Positions 49,954 to 58,224 of a stretch of DNA of 64,000 nt are shown here, piece by piece (within the stretch, counting starts at the first letter, position 1; each line of letters begins with the position of its first letter). The position numbers and the translations under genes were made by a program. Origin of the DNA: Anaerolineaceae bacterium (GTDB lineage: Bacteria; Chloroflexota; Anaerolineae; Anaerolineales; Villigracilaceae); NCBI GenBank assembly GCA_009772985.1, contig WOUS01000005.1:81101-145100 (forward strand), written 5' to 3'. The notes below the pieces were generated by a model. The model was given only the letters and a program-made list of their open reading frames with translations. It made no database searches and was not told the DNA's origin.

Positions 49954-50604
49954 ATGACCGACCAGGAACGCGAAATTGTCCTGAAAATGATCGAGGATGG
50001 CAAGATCTCGCCCGAAGAAGGCTTGAAGTTGATGAACGCCCTCAAGTCGTCGGCGGAAGTCGAAACGCCGCCCGCCGGACCGAACACCGGTTCGGGGTCC
50101 GGTCCGGCGGGCGGCGCGGCAGGCGAACGGTCCGGCCTCGAAGCGGACCCGCGCATCGCGCGCGTCAAGTCCACCGCCCGCCGCCTGTGGCAGGTCCCGC
50201 TGTGGATCGGCGTCGGCGTCACCGTGTTGAGCGCCGCCGGGATGTACTTCATCCTGCGCGGAACGGGCATGAACTTCTGGTTCTACTGCCTGAGCCTGCC
50301 GCTGCTGCTGGGCATTGTGGTGATGGCCGCCGCGGTCGGATCGCGGAAGGCGCGCTGGCTGTTCGTGGACGTGCATCAGAAGCCCGGTGAAAAACCGGGG
50401 CGCATCTTCCTCGGCTTCCCGCTGCCGCTGAAACTCACCGCCTGGGGCCTGCGCACCTTCGGGCACAAAATCCCCGACCTGAAAAACACCAGCGTGGATG
50501 AGGTCCTCCAGGTGGTGGAGACCGGACTCAGCGGCGACGAGCCGCTCATCGTCAACGTGGACGAAGGCGAGGACGGCGAACGCGTACAGGTTTACATCGG
50601 GTAG
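49954..50604 (+). CDS. SHOCT-like membrane protein of the LiaX/YvlB group
   Basis: 216 residues. N-terminal SHOCT-like helix pair (TDQEREIVLKMIEDGKISPEEGLKLMNAL), a Gly/Pro-rich linker, two membrane helices (about 83-103 and 108-128), then a soluble domain ARWLFVDVHQKPGEKPGRIFLGFPLPLKL ... GEDGERVQVYIG. The N- and C-terminal domains resemble those of the 122-residue protein at 51974, which lacks the membrane part. GGAGACTCCC lies upstream of the start. Confidence 0.75.
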   Translation: MTDQEREIVLKMIEDGKISPEEGLKLMNALKSSAEVETPPAGPNTGSGSGPAGGAAGERSGLEADPRIARVKSTARRLWQVPLWIGVGVTVLSAAGMYFILRGTGMNFWFYCLSLPLLLGIVVMAAAVGSRKARWLFVDVHQKPGEKPGRIFLGFPLPLKLTAWGLRTFGHKIPDLKNTSVDEVLQVVETGLSGDEPLIVNVDEGEDGERVQVYIG

Positions 50605-50611
50605 GCGGCGC

Positions 50612-51889
50612 ATGGGTCCTGCCCCCCTGGAAACCGCGCAAGCCCGGAAAAAGCCGCTCCTGAATGGCCTGATCCTCCTGTTCCTGCTGGGCATGATCCT
50701 GGCCAACATGGGCGGGCAGATGTACATGCCTTTGATGTCCATCTACATCCGCGACCTGGGCGCAACGGTGCCGCAGATCGGCCTGTTCTTTACCCTTTCA
50801 TCCATCGTGCCGCTGGCCCTGCAGATCCTGGGCGGCTGGATCTCGGACACGCTCGGCCGCCTGCGCGCCATCGCCATCGGCAGCGTGGTGGGCATCTTTA
50901 CGTATGTTGCCCTGATTATGGCCCCCACCTGGGAATGGCTGCTGCTGGCTTCGGCCTTCAGCGCCATCACCGGCTCGCTGGTGGGCCCCAGTTTCGACGC
51001 CTTCATCGCCGAACAATCCAACGAGGAAAACCGCGCCAAAATGTTCGGCGTCACCCAGGCCCTGTTCGGCATCGTCGGCTTCATCGGCCCCGCCCTGGGC
51101 GGCTGGCTGGCCGGGGTGCGCGGCTTCAAGTTCATGCTGCTGGTGGCCGGGATCATGTACGTCTGCGCGACGATCATCCGCGTCGGCATGGCACGCGCCG
51201 TGGGGAAGAACGGCGGCCACAAGGCTGAGAAACTCTCTTTCACCGGCCTGAAAGCCAACCTGGGCGCGATGTTCGGCCTGCTCTTCGCCGGCGGCGTTGT
51301 GACCTGGATCCTGATCACCGACGGCGTACGGGATACTTCGTTCGCCCTCTCGATGAACCTGTTCTCGGTCTACATGCAGGATTTCGGCGGCTTGAGCCTC
51401 CAGCAGATCGGCCTGACGAGCAGCATCTTCGGCCTGTTCATGATGCTGACGGTCATCCCGGCCGGCATCCTGGCCGACAAGGTCGGCGAGCGGGTCGGCA
51501 TTGCCATCGGTTTCTTCCTGGTCGGCCTTTCGCTGGGAATGCTGGTATTCCTGCCCTACGGCGCCTTCCTGCTGTACCTGGCCGGCTGGGCCGCAGCCGG
51601 GGTCGGGGTCGGGATGCTCCAGCCGGCCTACCAGTCGCTGATCAGCAAGGCGGTCCCGGCAAAGTTGCGCGGCACGGCCTTCGGGCTGTTCAGCACCAGC
51701 CTGGGATTGATCTCCCTGCCGGCCCCCTGGATCGGGGCGCAGTTGTGGCAGAGCGTCAGCCCGCGCTTCCCGTTCCTGATCACCATCGTGGTCATCTTCC
51801 TGTCCATCATCCCGGTCTGGCTGAAATTCAAACTGCCGAAAGCGGAACAGGCTGGCGGCACAGGAAGCGCAAACACAGAGCCGAAATAA
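50612..51889 (+). CDS. MFS transporter
   Basis: 425 residues from ATG 50612, 7 nt after the previous stop; the longer frame is a shadow. Twelve helices. MFS signature in loop 2-3 (GWISDTLGRLRAIAIGS) and its counterpart in the second half (GILADKVGERVGIAIGF). No drug-specific motif is recognised. Located between two LiaX-like paralogues, so it may export an antimicrobial sensed by the module. A REP-like BIME follows. Confidence 0.9.
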   Translation: MGPAPLETAQARKKPLLNGLILLFLLGMILANMGGQMYMPLMSIYIRDLGATVPQIGLFFTLSSIVPLALQILGGWISDTLGRLRAIAIGSVVGIFTYVALIMAPTWEWLLLASAFSAITGSLVGPSFDAFIAEQSNEENRAKMFGVTQALFGIVGFIGPALGGWLAGVRGFKFMLLVAGIMYVCATIIRVGMARAVGKNGGHKAEKLSFTGLKANLGAMFGLLFAGGVVTWILITDGVRDTSFALSMNLFSVYMQDFGGLSLQQIGLTSSIFGLFMMLTVIPAGILADKVGERVGIAIGFFLVGLSLGMLVFLPYGAFLLYLAGWAAAGVGVGMLQPAYQSLISKAVPAKLRGTAFGLFSTSLGLISLPAPWIGAQLWQSVSPRFPFLITIVVIFLSIIPVWLKFKLPKAEQAGGTGSANTEPK

Positions 51890-51891
51890 GT

Positions 51892-51938
51892 GTAGGACAA
51901 ATTGCCAATTTGTCCCGCAAATTGGCAATTTGCGCTAC
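51892..51938. repeat. BIME-like element with GTAG and CTAC ends
   Basis: GTAG, hairpin GGACAAATT-GCC-AATTTGTCC, one base, hairpin GCAAATTG-G-CAATTTGC, one base, CTAC. It is the clearest two-hairpin head-to-head element of the window. Confidence 0.85.
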
Positions 51939-51973
51939 ATCTACAGGCTGATTTTTACGAAAGGAGTTTTGCT

Positions 51974-52342
51974 ATGGCTACCACAGAAGAACGCATGAAG
52001 ATCCTGAAAATGATCGAGGAAGGAAAACTGAGCGCCGAGGAAGGCGCCAAACTGCTCTCCGCCCTGACCAGCGGCAGCCGCCCCGGCGGACTGGCCGCCA
52101 GCGGAGCCAAATGGCTGCGCGTGCGCGTCACTGATGTCAATTCGGGACGCCCCAAAGCCACCGTGCAGATCCCGCTGGCCCTGATGGACGCCGGGATGAA
52201 GATCGGCGCGCACTTCGCCCCCGAAATTGACGGCGTCAACATGGACCAGTTGATGGAGGCCCTGCGCTCCGGCATGACCGGCAAGATCATAGACGTGACC
52301 GACAACGAAGACGGCGAACACGTCGAGATTTTCGTGGAGTAG
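51974..52342 (+). CDS. small SHOCT-like soluble protein (paralogue of 49954)
   Basis: 122 residues; ATG 51974 has AAAGGAG 8 nt upstream, and an upstream in-frame ATG reads over the BIME. N-terminal TTEERMKILKMIEEGKLSAEEGAKLLSAL, then a Gly/Ser linker and the domain KWLRVRVTDVNSGRPKATVQIPLALMDAGM ... EDGEHVEIFVE, which aligns with the C-terminal domain of the 49954 protein. Soluble. Such proteins bind membranes or peptides in LiaX-like resistance. Confidence 0.78.
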   Translation: MATTEERMKILKMIEEGKLSAEEGAKLLSALTSGSRPGGLAASGAKWLRVRVTDVNSGRPKATVQIPLALMDAGMKIGAHFAPEIDGVNMDQLMEALRSGMTGKIIDVTDNEDGEHVEIFVE

Positions 52343-52348
52343 GCCGCC

Positions 52349-52444
52349 ATGCCCGAAGAAACCATCGACATGCTCCAGGTCCAGAACGGCGGCGTGGATG
52401 TCCACATGAACAGCGCCTCCGGCTGGCTGGCAGTCGAACCCTGA
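52349..52444 (+). CDS. possible 31-aa protein
   Basis: Starts 6 nt after the previous stop: MPEETIDMLQVQNGGVDVHM and ends SGWLAVEP. Acidic and weakly hydrophobic. No own Shine-Dalgarno, but close enough to the upstream stop for re-initiation. It may also be only the 5' region of the next gene. Confidence 0.3.
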   Translation: MPEETIDMLQVQNGGVDVHMNSASGWLAVEP

Positions 52445-52456
52445 TAAAATTGCCCA

Positions 52457-53830
52457 ATGTCAAACAACATCGAACCCACCCCTGACCGCCCTTCGGGCAT
52501 GTTTGGCTTCATCATCGTCTGGCTCGGCCAGATCATCTCGGTACTGGCCTCCAGCATGACCGGCTTCGGCCTTTCGATCTGGATGTACAAACAGACCGAA
52601 AGCGCCACCGCCATGGGGCTGATGCAGGTGGCCTACATTGTGCCGTTCCTGGCGCTCTCGCCCATCGCCGGGGTGATGGTAGACCGCTACAATCGCAAAT
52701 TAATGATGATGGTCAGCGACCTGACGGCGGTGGTTGGCACAACCTTCCTCCTGGTGATGTATGCCACCGGGCAACTGCAATTCTGGCATCTTTACATCGC
52801 CGCCGTGCTAAACGGGCTGGGCAATACGTTCCAGTGGCCGGCATATTCGGCAGCCATCAGCACGATGGTTCCGAAGAAGCATTACGGGCGCGCCAACGGG
52901 TTGATGTCGCTGGTCGAATCCGGGCCGGGCATTTTGGCGCCCATGTTGGCCGGGGTGGTCCTGTCCATCTCCAACATTGACGGCATGACCTGGATCCTGC
53001 TGGCCGACGTGATTACCTTCTTCATTGCCATCGGCGCGCTGCTCATCGTCCGCGTGCCGCAGCCGGAAAAGACCGCCGAAGGCCAGAAGGAAAGCGGCAG
53101 CATGTGGCGGGAAGCGCTCTACGGATTCAAATACATCTTCCAGCGCCCCAGCCTGCTCGGCCTGCAACTGACCTTCTTCTTCGGCAACCTGTTCGGCGGC
53201 ATCCAGTGGGTGCTATTCGCGCCGATGATCCTGGCCCGCACCAACCAGAACAGCCTCATCTTCGGCTCGGTGCAGACCGCCGGGGCAATCGGCGGCGTGC
53301 TTGGCGGCATCCTCATGAGCGCCTGGGGTGGCACCAAGAAGAAAGTCCACGGCGTGCTGGCCGGGCACATTCTAATCGGCATCTCCGGCATATTCCTCGG
53401 CATCGCCACCGGCCTGCCGTTGTGGATTCCCGCCATCGTGATGGTGAACCTGCTCATCCCGTGGATCAACGGCTCCAACCAGGCCATCTGGCAAGCCAAA
53501 GTCGCCCCCGACGTGCAGGGACGCGTCTTCTCGGCCCGCCGCCTGATCGCCTGGTTCGCCGGCCCCCTGACCCCCATCATCGGCGGGACGCTGGCCGACT
53601 TCGTGATGGAACCCGCCATGCGGACGACCAGCAGCCTCTCCGCCGCCTTCTCCTGGCTGGTCGGCACGGGACCGGGAGCCGGGATGGGCCTGCTGACGGT
53701 CTTCGCCTGTCTGGGCGTTGCCCTCGTCGGCCTGGTCGGCTACTTTGTCCCGGCCATCCGCAACGCCGAGTCCATCCTGCCAGACCACGATCAGTTGAAG
53801 AAGATTGTAGAAACACCGGCAACAACGTAA
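52457..53830 (+). CDS. MFS transporter, macrolide-efflux-like (MFS_3)
   Basis: 457 residues, twelve helices. The loop 2-3 motif reads GVMVDRYNRKLMMMVSD, as in macrolide-efflux and MdtH-like MFS_3 proteins, and the halves are separated by about 30 charged residues (RVPQPEKTAEGQKESGSM). TAAAAT ends 6 nt before the ATG, so the gene could have a leaderless transcript independent of the upstream operon. A strong bidirectional terminator follows. Confidence 0.9.
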   Translation: MSNNIEPTPDRPSGMFGFIIVWLGQIISVLASSMTGFGLSIWMYKQTESATAMGLMQVAYIVPFLALSPIAGVMVDRYNRKLMMMVSDLTAVVGTTFLLVMYATGQLQFWHLYIAAVLNGLGNTFQWPAYSAAISTMVPKKHYGRANGLMSLVESGPGILAPMLAGVVLSISNIDGMTWILLADVITFFIAIGALLIVRVPQPEKTAEGQKESGSMWREALYGFKYIFQRPSLLGLQLTFFFGNLFGGIQWVLFAPMILARTNQNSLIFGSVQTAGAIGGVLGGILMSAWGGTKKKVHGVLAGHILIGISGIFLGIATGLPLWIPAIVMVNLLIPWINGSNQAIWQAKVAPDVQGRVFSARRLIAWFAGPLTPIIGGTLADFVMEPAMRTTSSLSAAFSWLVGTGPGAGMGLLTVFACLGVALVGLVGYFVPAIRNAESILPDHDQLKKIVETPATT

Positions 53831-53882
53831 ATAACAAATGAACGTGGCTGGAAAGGCGTAACAGGCCAAAGGTCCAGGAAAG

Positions 53883-53913
53883 AGATGTCCCCGGTTTTGT
53901 GCCGGGGACATCT
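53883..53913. terminator. bidirectional terminator
   Basis: AGATGTCCCCGG pairs with CCGGGGACATCT (12 bp, 7-nt loop) between convergent genes; TATTT follows on the plus strand. Confidence 0.88.
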
Positions 53914-53920
53914 TATTTGC

Positions 53921-54904
53921 TCAATCTGCTTCAACCAGCGTCACCTGGATGGGCAGGTGGTCGCTGCAACCGTTCTGGTTGACCGGTTTTCCCATTCCGC
54001 CGAAGGGAATGGGTTCGGGATAGGCTCCCTTTTTCACCATTTCCGGGAAGCGCAGGATTTCCACCGATCCAGGAACCACCCGCAGGGGGACATCTTTGGC
54101 CAGCAGGTTTTTATTGGCCAGGAACTGGTCGAACACAATCGGCCCGTCGAAATAATACGTGCCAATTCCCTGCCCCATCAACGGCCACATCAAATTGAGA
54201 AAGTAGGGATTGATGCCCTTGAGCACCTGTTGCAGGCTGCGCAAGGCAAGGGCGTAATCCACCAGCGAGGCGTCGAACGGCTCGTCGTTGAAATCGCCCA
54301 TCGCGAGCACAGGAGTGGTTTTTCCTTGGATATCGAAAACTCGCTGATGGAAGTAGGCCATCGTCTCTCCGGCCATGGCGCGATAGGCGGCCGATGCGCC
54401 TTCGTCCCCCTTGCGGGACGGCCAGTGGTTGCCCATCAGCACCAGCAGGCGGCCATGCGCGACGGTCTTGAAGTTGACGTGTACGATGTCGCGCGTCGCT
54501 GTCCGCTTCATGACGAAGTGGCTGAACACGTTATCTGCAAGCGGTTCCGGTACCGCAAACAGATTTGCATCGTAGATGAATGCCACATCAATGCCACGGC
54601 TATCCCGCGTATCATGGTGAACAATCCTGTAATTCCGTCCGAGCGGGGCGAGCGCCTGCACGAGCAGTTCAATCACATACAGGTTCTCGGTCTCGGCGAT
54701 GCCAAGGATATCCGGGCCGCGCCCGTCGTTCATCTTGCGGATGATGCCGGCCAGCTGGCCGATCTTCCGGTCGAGCAGGGCCTGGGTCCAGCCTTTGATG
54801 CTGCTACCGAGCGTGCGGGCAAGCTTCTCCGTGCGCTGCGGTGAACCTTCGATGTCGAACAGGTTTTCCAGATTCCAGAAGGCGATGCGGTATTGCCTGG
54901 GCAT
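53921..54904 (-). CDS. endonuclease/exonuclease/phosphatase-family protein
   Basis: 327 residues from the ATG with AAAGGAG 8 nt upstream. The EEP fold appears as RIAFWNLENLFD (metal Asn), DILGIAETEN (metal Glu at about 76), the DSRGIDVAFIYD strand, GNHWPSRKGDE (His/Asn), LAMGDFNDEP and the closing CSDHLPIQVTL with the catalytic His. All active-site positions seem present. No signal, so an intracellular nuclease or phosphatase; the substrate is not predictable from this family. Confidence 0.9.
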   Translation of the reverse strand: MPRQYRIAFWNLENLFDIEGSPQRTEKLARTLGSSIKGWTQALLDRKIGQLAGIIRKMNDGRGPDILGIAETENLYVIELLVQALAPLGRNYRIVHHDTRDSRGIDVAFIYDANLFAVPEPLADNVFSHFVMKRTATRDIVHVNFKTVAHGRLLVLMGNHWPSRKGDEGASAAYRAMAGETMAYFHQRVFDIQGKTTPVLAMGDFNDEPFDASLVDYALALRSLQQVLKGINPYFLNLMWPLMGQGIGTYYFDGPIVFDQFLANKNLLAKDVPLRVVPGSVEILRFPEMVKKGAYPEPIPFGGMGKPVNQNGCSDHLPIQVTLVEAD

Positions 54905-54951
54905 ATTCCACACTCCTTTATGGGAACAGGGACAGCGAATAAGACTTTCAT

Positions 54952-54980
54952 AGTATAGACCAAAACGGGAACGAATCCAA
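54952..54980 (-). promoter_or_regulatory. promoter of the EEP-family gene
   Basis: On the minus strand TTGGAT, 17 nt, TATACT, with an untranslated leader of about 40 nt. Confidence 0.6.
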
Positions 54981-55030
54981 ATTAAAAAATTCGCTTCGTC
55001 AGCGCACCGGACCCGGTACCTGCGCCGAAA

Positions 55031-55062
55031 AAACGAGCCGGGAAAATTTGCCCGGCTCGTTT
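55031..55062 (-). terminator. terminator of the kor operon
   Basis: AAACGAGCCGGG pairs with CCCGGCTCGTTT (12 bp, 8-nt loop); on the minus strand the stem ends in a run of seven T. Confidence 0.9.
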
Positions 55063-55075
55063 GACTCCTCACTCT

Positions 55076-55732
55076 TTACTTCTTCGCCTTCACCCGCTCC
55101 GCCGCATCGAACCCGGCCTGCAAGGCTTTGCGGTTCATATCCTCCGTCCCTTTCGGGGCGCGGGCGGTGACGGCTTTTTCAATCGCCTCGCGTGAGACAA
55201 CATCGGTCAACCCAACCAGCACACCCAGCGCCACGGTGTTGGCCGTGATGCCCTTGCCGGTCGTCTCGACCGCCATTTTCGTGATGGGCAGGCGGATAAG
55301 GCGCACATTCTTCGGCGCAGCGCTGGAGTCCACTTTTTCCTCGTCCACGATCAGCCAGCCGCCCGGCTTGATGCTGCCGGAGGCTTTCTCGGATTCCTCC
55401 TTGTCCGCAGCAATCAGGCGGCCATCCGGCCCGAAACTGCCGGAGAATTTCTGGAACGCCGCCTGGCTCAAGGTAATCACCACATCGGCCTCCAGCACTT
55501 CAGGATGGTCAATCTCGCCGGACGAGATGACCACCTCGGCCTTGCTCGCCCCGCCGCGCGCCTCGGGACCGTACGACTGCGTCTGGACGGCGTTCCTGCC
55601 GTCGTGGATAGCCGCCTCCGCCAGGATGATGCCCGCCAGGATCATCCCCTGCCCCCCCTCGCCTGCCAGCCGGACCTCGGTCCGGTCGGCCATTTTCGTG
55701 GTAGTCCCGGTTCCAGCACGGGGCGTTGTCAT
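55076..55732 (-). CDS. korC: 2-oxoacid:ferredoxin oxidoreductase gamma subunit
   Basis: 218 residues. GEGGQGMILAGIILAEAAIHDGRNAVQTQSYGPEARGGASKAEVVIS is the signature of the POR/KOR gamma domain, which helps bind CoA. GGGAGG lies upstream of ATG 55732, which overlaps the korB stop by 4 nt. Last gene of korDABC. Together the complex would convert 2-oxoglutarate and CoA to succinyl-CoA with reduced ferredoxin, or the reverse. Confidence 0.93.
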   Translation of the reverse strand: MTTPRAGTGTTTKMADRTEVRLAGEGGQGMILAGIILAEAAIHDGRNAVQTQSYGPEARGGASKAEVVISSGEIDHPEVLEADVVITLSQAAFQKFSGSFGPDGRLIAADKEESEKASGSIKPGGWLIVDEEKVDSSAAPKNVRLIRLPITKMAVETTGKGITANTVALGVLVGLTDVVSREAIEKAVTARAPKGTEDMNRKALQAGFDAAERVKAKK

Positions 55733-56631
55733 TTTTCACCTCCCTGCACGCGCGTGATGAGATTGGCATAGATGGCTGTGTACTGCGGCCGGTCAATATC
55801 CACGAACTTGCCGCGCACGATTTTTGTATTGTCCGCCTTCTGTTCGGGGGACATGGCATCGAAAGCGGTGCGGGAGATACTGTTATCCTTGAGGGCGCGC
55901 ATCATGTCGGCAGCAGTGCCGAGTTTGTTGAGCCGCCCGTAGGTGGTGTGACAGTAGGAGACCGCCTCCACCAGGCTAAAGCCATCCTTCGCGATTGCCT
56001 CGGCCAGGAACTTGTCCAGTTCGAGGGCGTGGTAGACGGTCGAGCGCGCCACGTAGGTCGCGCCGGCGGCAATCGCCAGGTCACAGACCGGGAAGGGCGG
56101 CTCCACGTTGCCATAAGGGGCGGTGGTGGCGCGTTTGCCGAGCGGCGTGGTCGGGCTGTACTGTCCGCCGGTCATGCCGTAGATGGAGTTGTTGACCACC
56201 AGGGCGGTGATGCCCAGGTTGCGCCGGGCGGCGTGGATGAAGTGGTTGCCGCCGATGGCGAGGGCGTCGCCGTCGCCCATGATGGCGATGACCTTCATGT
56301 CGGGACGGGCGATCTTCAGGCCGGTGGCAAAGGCCAGGGCGCGGCCATGCGTGGTGTGCAGGGTGTTGAAGTCCATGTAGACCGGCATGCGCGCCGTGCA
56401 GCCGATCCCGGCCACCAGCGCCACATCGTCGTTCTTCAGCCCGAGGTGGTCAATGGCGCGGATGAGCGCGCCCATCACCACGCCGATGCCGCAGCCGGGA
56501 CACCAGATGGTGGGGAATTTCTTGTTTTTGCGTAACTTTTGAAGCGTTTCGCTTTGCTCGAACCAGCCCGACTTCGGGATGAGCGCTTCGTCCTGGTTCA
56601 ATGCCGCGGCGTCGAGAATGTGTTGGCTCAT
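55729..56631 (-). CDS. korB: 2-oxoacid:ferredoxin oxidoreductase beta subunit (TPP)
   Basis: 300 residues from ATG 56631 with GGGAGGG upstream. Thiamine-diphosphate-binding subunit: WCPGCGIGVVMGALIRA with the cluster-linked Cys, GDGDALAIGGNHFIHAARRNLGITALVVNN as the TPP Mg motif (GDGD ... N) and the SIYGMTGGQ loop. Gap of 4 nt to korA. The PTTPLGKRATTAPYGNVE segment is typical of 2-oxoglutarate rather than pyruvate enzymes, but specificity needs activity data. Confidence 0.95.
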   Translation of the reverse strand: MSQHILDAAALNQDEALIPKSGWFEQSETLQKLRKNKKFPTIWCPGCGIGVVMGALIRAIDHLGLKNDDVALVAGIGCTARMPVYMDFNTLHTTHGRALAFATGLKIARPDMKVIAIMGDGDALAIGGNHFIHAARRNLGITALVVNNSIYGMTGGQYSPTTPLGKRATTAPYGNVEPPFPVCDLAIAAGATYVARSTVYHALELDKFLAEAIAKDGFSLVEAVSYCHTTYGRLNKLGTAADMMRALKDNSISRTAFDAMSPEQKADNTKIVRGKFVDIDRPQYTAIYANLITRVQGGEK

Positions 56632-56635
56632 GGCG

Positions 56636-57751
56636 CTACCCTCCCATCTTTTCCAGAACCATCTGCGGCGTGACCATCTCGCCGTTGGCAAGCCCGACGC
56701 GCCGCACCTTCTTCCGTCCGACGATCCGCTCCACCTCCAGCGCCAACTGCCCCCGGTTCATCTCCGGGACGACGATGCGGTCCACTTTGTCGCCGAGCGC
56801 CTCCACCTGCTTTTCGGGGAAAGGCCAGATGGTGAACAGGCTCAGCAGATCCACCTTCTGCCCCTGCGCCCGCGCCAGTTTCATGGCGTGACGAGCGGTG
56901 CGCGCCGAGCAACCGTAGGAGAGCAGGGCCACCTTCGCGCCGTCTTCATAGTCTTCCTCGTAGAGCGCAATCTCGTCCATGTGGTTTGTCAGTTTCGTGT
57001 TGACGCGTTCCAGCCAGGGGTCAATCTCGTCCAGCCGCTGGGTGGGGAATCCCACCTCGTCGTGGAACAGGCCGGTGATGTGGTACCGGTACCCGGTCCC
57101 GAAAGCGGCCATCGGAGGCACATCGCCGGGACCGTTGCGGTAGGCTTTGTAATCCGCCGGTTTTTCGGTCACGCTATGCTCGAAGATTTTCACCGTCTTG
57201 AAGTCCGGCAGTTCGACCGGCTCGCGCATGTGGCCGATGATCTCGTCGGTCAGCAGGATGACCGGCGTGCGGTATTTTTCGGAGAAGTCGAAAGCCTTGA
57301 TCGTCAGGTCAAAGGAATGACGGACTGAGATGGGGCTGAGGACGATGATGGGATGGTCGCCGTGCGTGCCCCAGCGGGCCTGCATCACGTCGCCCTGGGA
57401 GGCGGCGGTGGGCTGGCCGGTGGACGGTCCGAGACGCTGCACATTCACGATCACGCACGGCACCTCGGTCATGGCCGCGTAACCGATGTTCTCCTGCATC
57501 AGCGAGAAACCGGGGCCGCTGGTGGCGGTCATGGATTTGAGTCCGCCGACGCGCGCCCCGATGATGGCCGCCATGCTGGCGATCTCGTCTTCCATCTGGA
57601 TGAATTTTCCGCCCACTTTGGGCAGTTCACGCGAAAGCACTTCGGCCACTTCGGTGGACGGGGTGATGGGGTAGCCGGCGTAGAAGCGGCACCCGGCGGC
57701 GACCGCGCCCTTCGCGATGGCTTCGTTCCCTTGCATCAATTTAACAGCCAT
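56636..57751 (-). CDS. korA: 2-oxoacid:ferredoxin oxidoreductase alpha subunit
   Basis: 371 residues. GNEAIAKGAVAAGCRFYAGYPITPSTEVAEVLSRELP is the KorA N-terminal domain with the YPITPST motif that contacts the 2-oxoacid; QMEDEIASMAAIIGARVGGLKSMTATSGPGFSLM follows. C-terminal transketolase-like domain about 260-370. AGGAGG precedes the start. Translated with korD upstream (9-nt gap) and korB downstream. Confidence 0.95.
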   Translation of the reverse strand: MAVKLMQGNEAIAKGAVAAGCRFYAGYPITPSTEVAEVLSRELPKVGGKFIQMEDEIASMAAIIGARVGGLKSMTATSGPGFSLMQENIGYAAMTEVPCVIVNVQRLGPSTGQPTAASQGDVMQARWGTHGDHPIIVLSPISVRHSFDLTIKAFDFSEKYRTPVILLTDEIIGHMREPVELPDFKTVKIFEHSVTEKPADYKAYRNGPGDVPPMAAFGTGYRYHITGLFHDEVGFPTQRLDEIDPWLERVNTKLTNHMDEIALYEEDYEDGAKVALLSYGCSARTARHAMKLARAQGQKVDLLSLFTIWPFPEKQVEALGDKVDRIVVPEMNRGQLALEVERIVGRKKVRRVGLANGEMVTPQMVLEKMGG

Positions 57752-57760
57752 GCCTGCCTC

Positions 57761-58021
57761 CTATTCCAGTTTCCTGACCACAATCGCCAGGTCGGGACAA
57801 TGGGTGTCGCAGAAATGACAGGCGGTGCATTTTTCCGGGAAGGCGACGTGCGGGTAGTTCTCGCTCTCGTCCATGGCCAGCACCTTCGGCGGGCAGAACT
57901 CGACACAGATGCGGCAGCCTTTGCACCAGGTGGCATGGATGGTCACCGCACCGCGCGGACCTTTCTTCGCGGTGGCAGGCGGAGGGGCAGCCGGTTGTGT
58001 TTGCTGGACAACGTTGGGCAT
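57761..58021 (-). CDS. korD: 2-oxoacid:ferredoxin oxidoreductase delta subunit (ferredoxin)
   Basis: 86 residues. Two [4Fe-4S] motifs: CKGCRICVEFCPP and CTACHFCDTHCPD. They pass electrons to ferredoxin. ATG 58021 is preferred over ATG 58027, because the Shine-Dalgarno GAGAGGA abuts the latter. A Gln/Pro/Ala-rich N-terminal tail (3-22) precedes the clusters. First gene of the operon. Confidence 0.94.
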   Translation of the reverse strand: MPNVVQQTQPAAPPPATAKKGPRGAVTIHATWCKGCRICVEFCPPKVLAMDESENYPHVAFPEKCTACHFCDTHCPDLAIVVRKLE

Positions 58022-58137
58022 AAACATTCCTCTCGGTTGAATTCGGATATTTCTGTCATGATTTTATCAATAATTACGCGGCTTGGACAAGATGAATATC
58101 CTTTTAAAATATTCCGTATGTAATCATTCGACCAACG

Positions 58138-58161
58138 GTAGGCTGGATTGGCAATCCGGCC
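58138..58161 (+). repeat. GTAG-foot hairpin (REP-like), single
   Basis: GTAG, then GCTGGATTG and CAATCCGGC pairing across one base, with one G-T pair. No CTAC partner. It lies upstream of the gene at 58225. Confidence 0.55.
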
Positions 58162-58208
58162 TGCGCCGCTTCCCGGCCAAATCCAGGAAGCCTCCCACCA
58201 AATTATGC

Positions 58209-58214
58209 TATAAT
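58209..58214 (+). promoter_or_regulatory. -10 box near the start of the 58225 gene
   Basis: TATAAT ends 10 nt before ATG 58225, so the leader would be only a few nucleotides. No strong -35. Confidence 0.5.
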
Positions 58215-58224
58215 GAATTCCACT

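Noticed and set aside
48196..50270. Long minus-strand frames across the SHOCT-like module
   Set aside because: Opposite to a clearly promoter-driven plus-strand operon; no start signals or domains.
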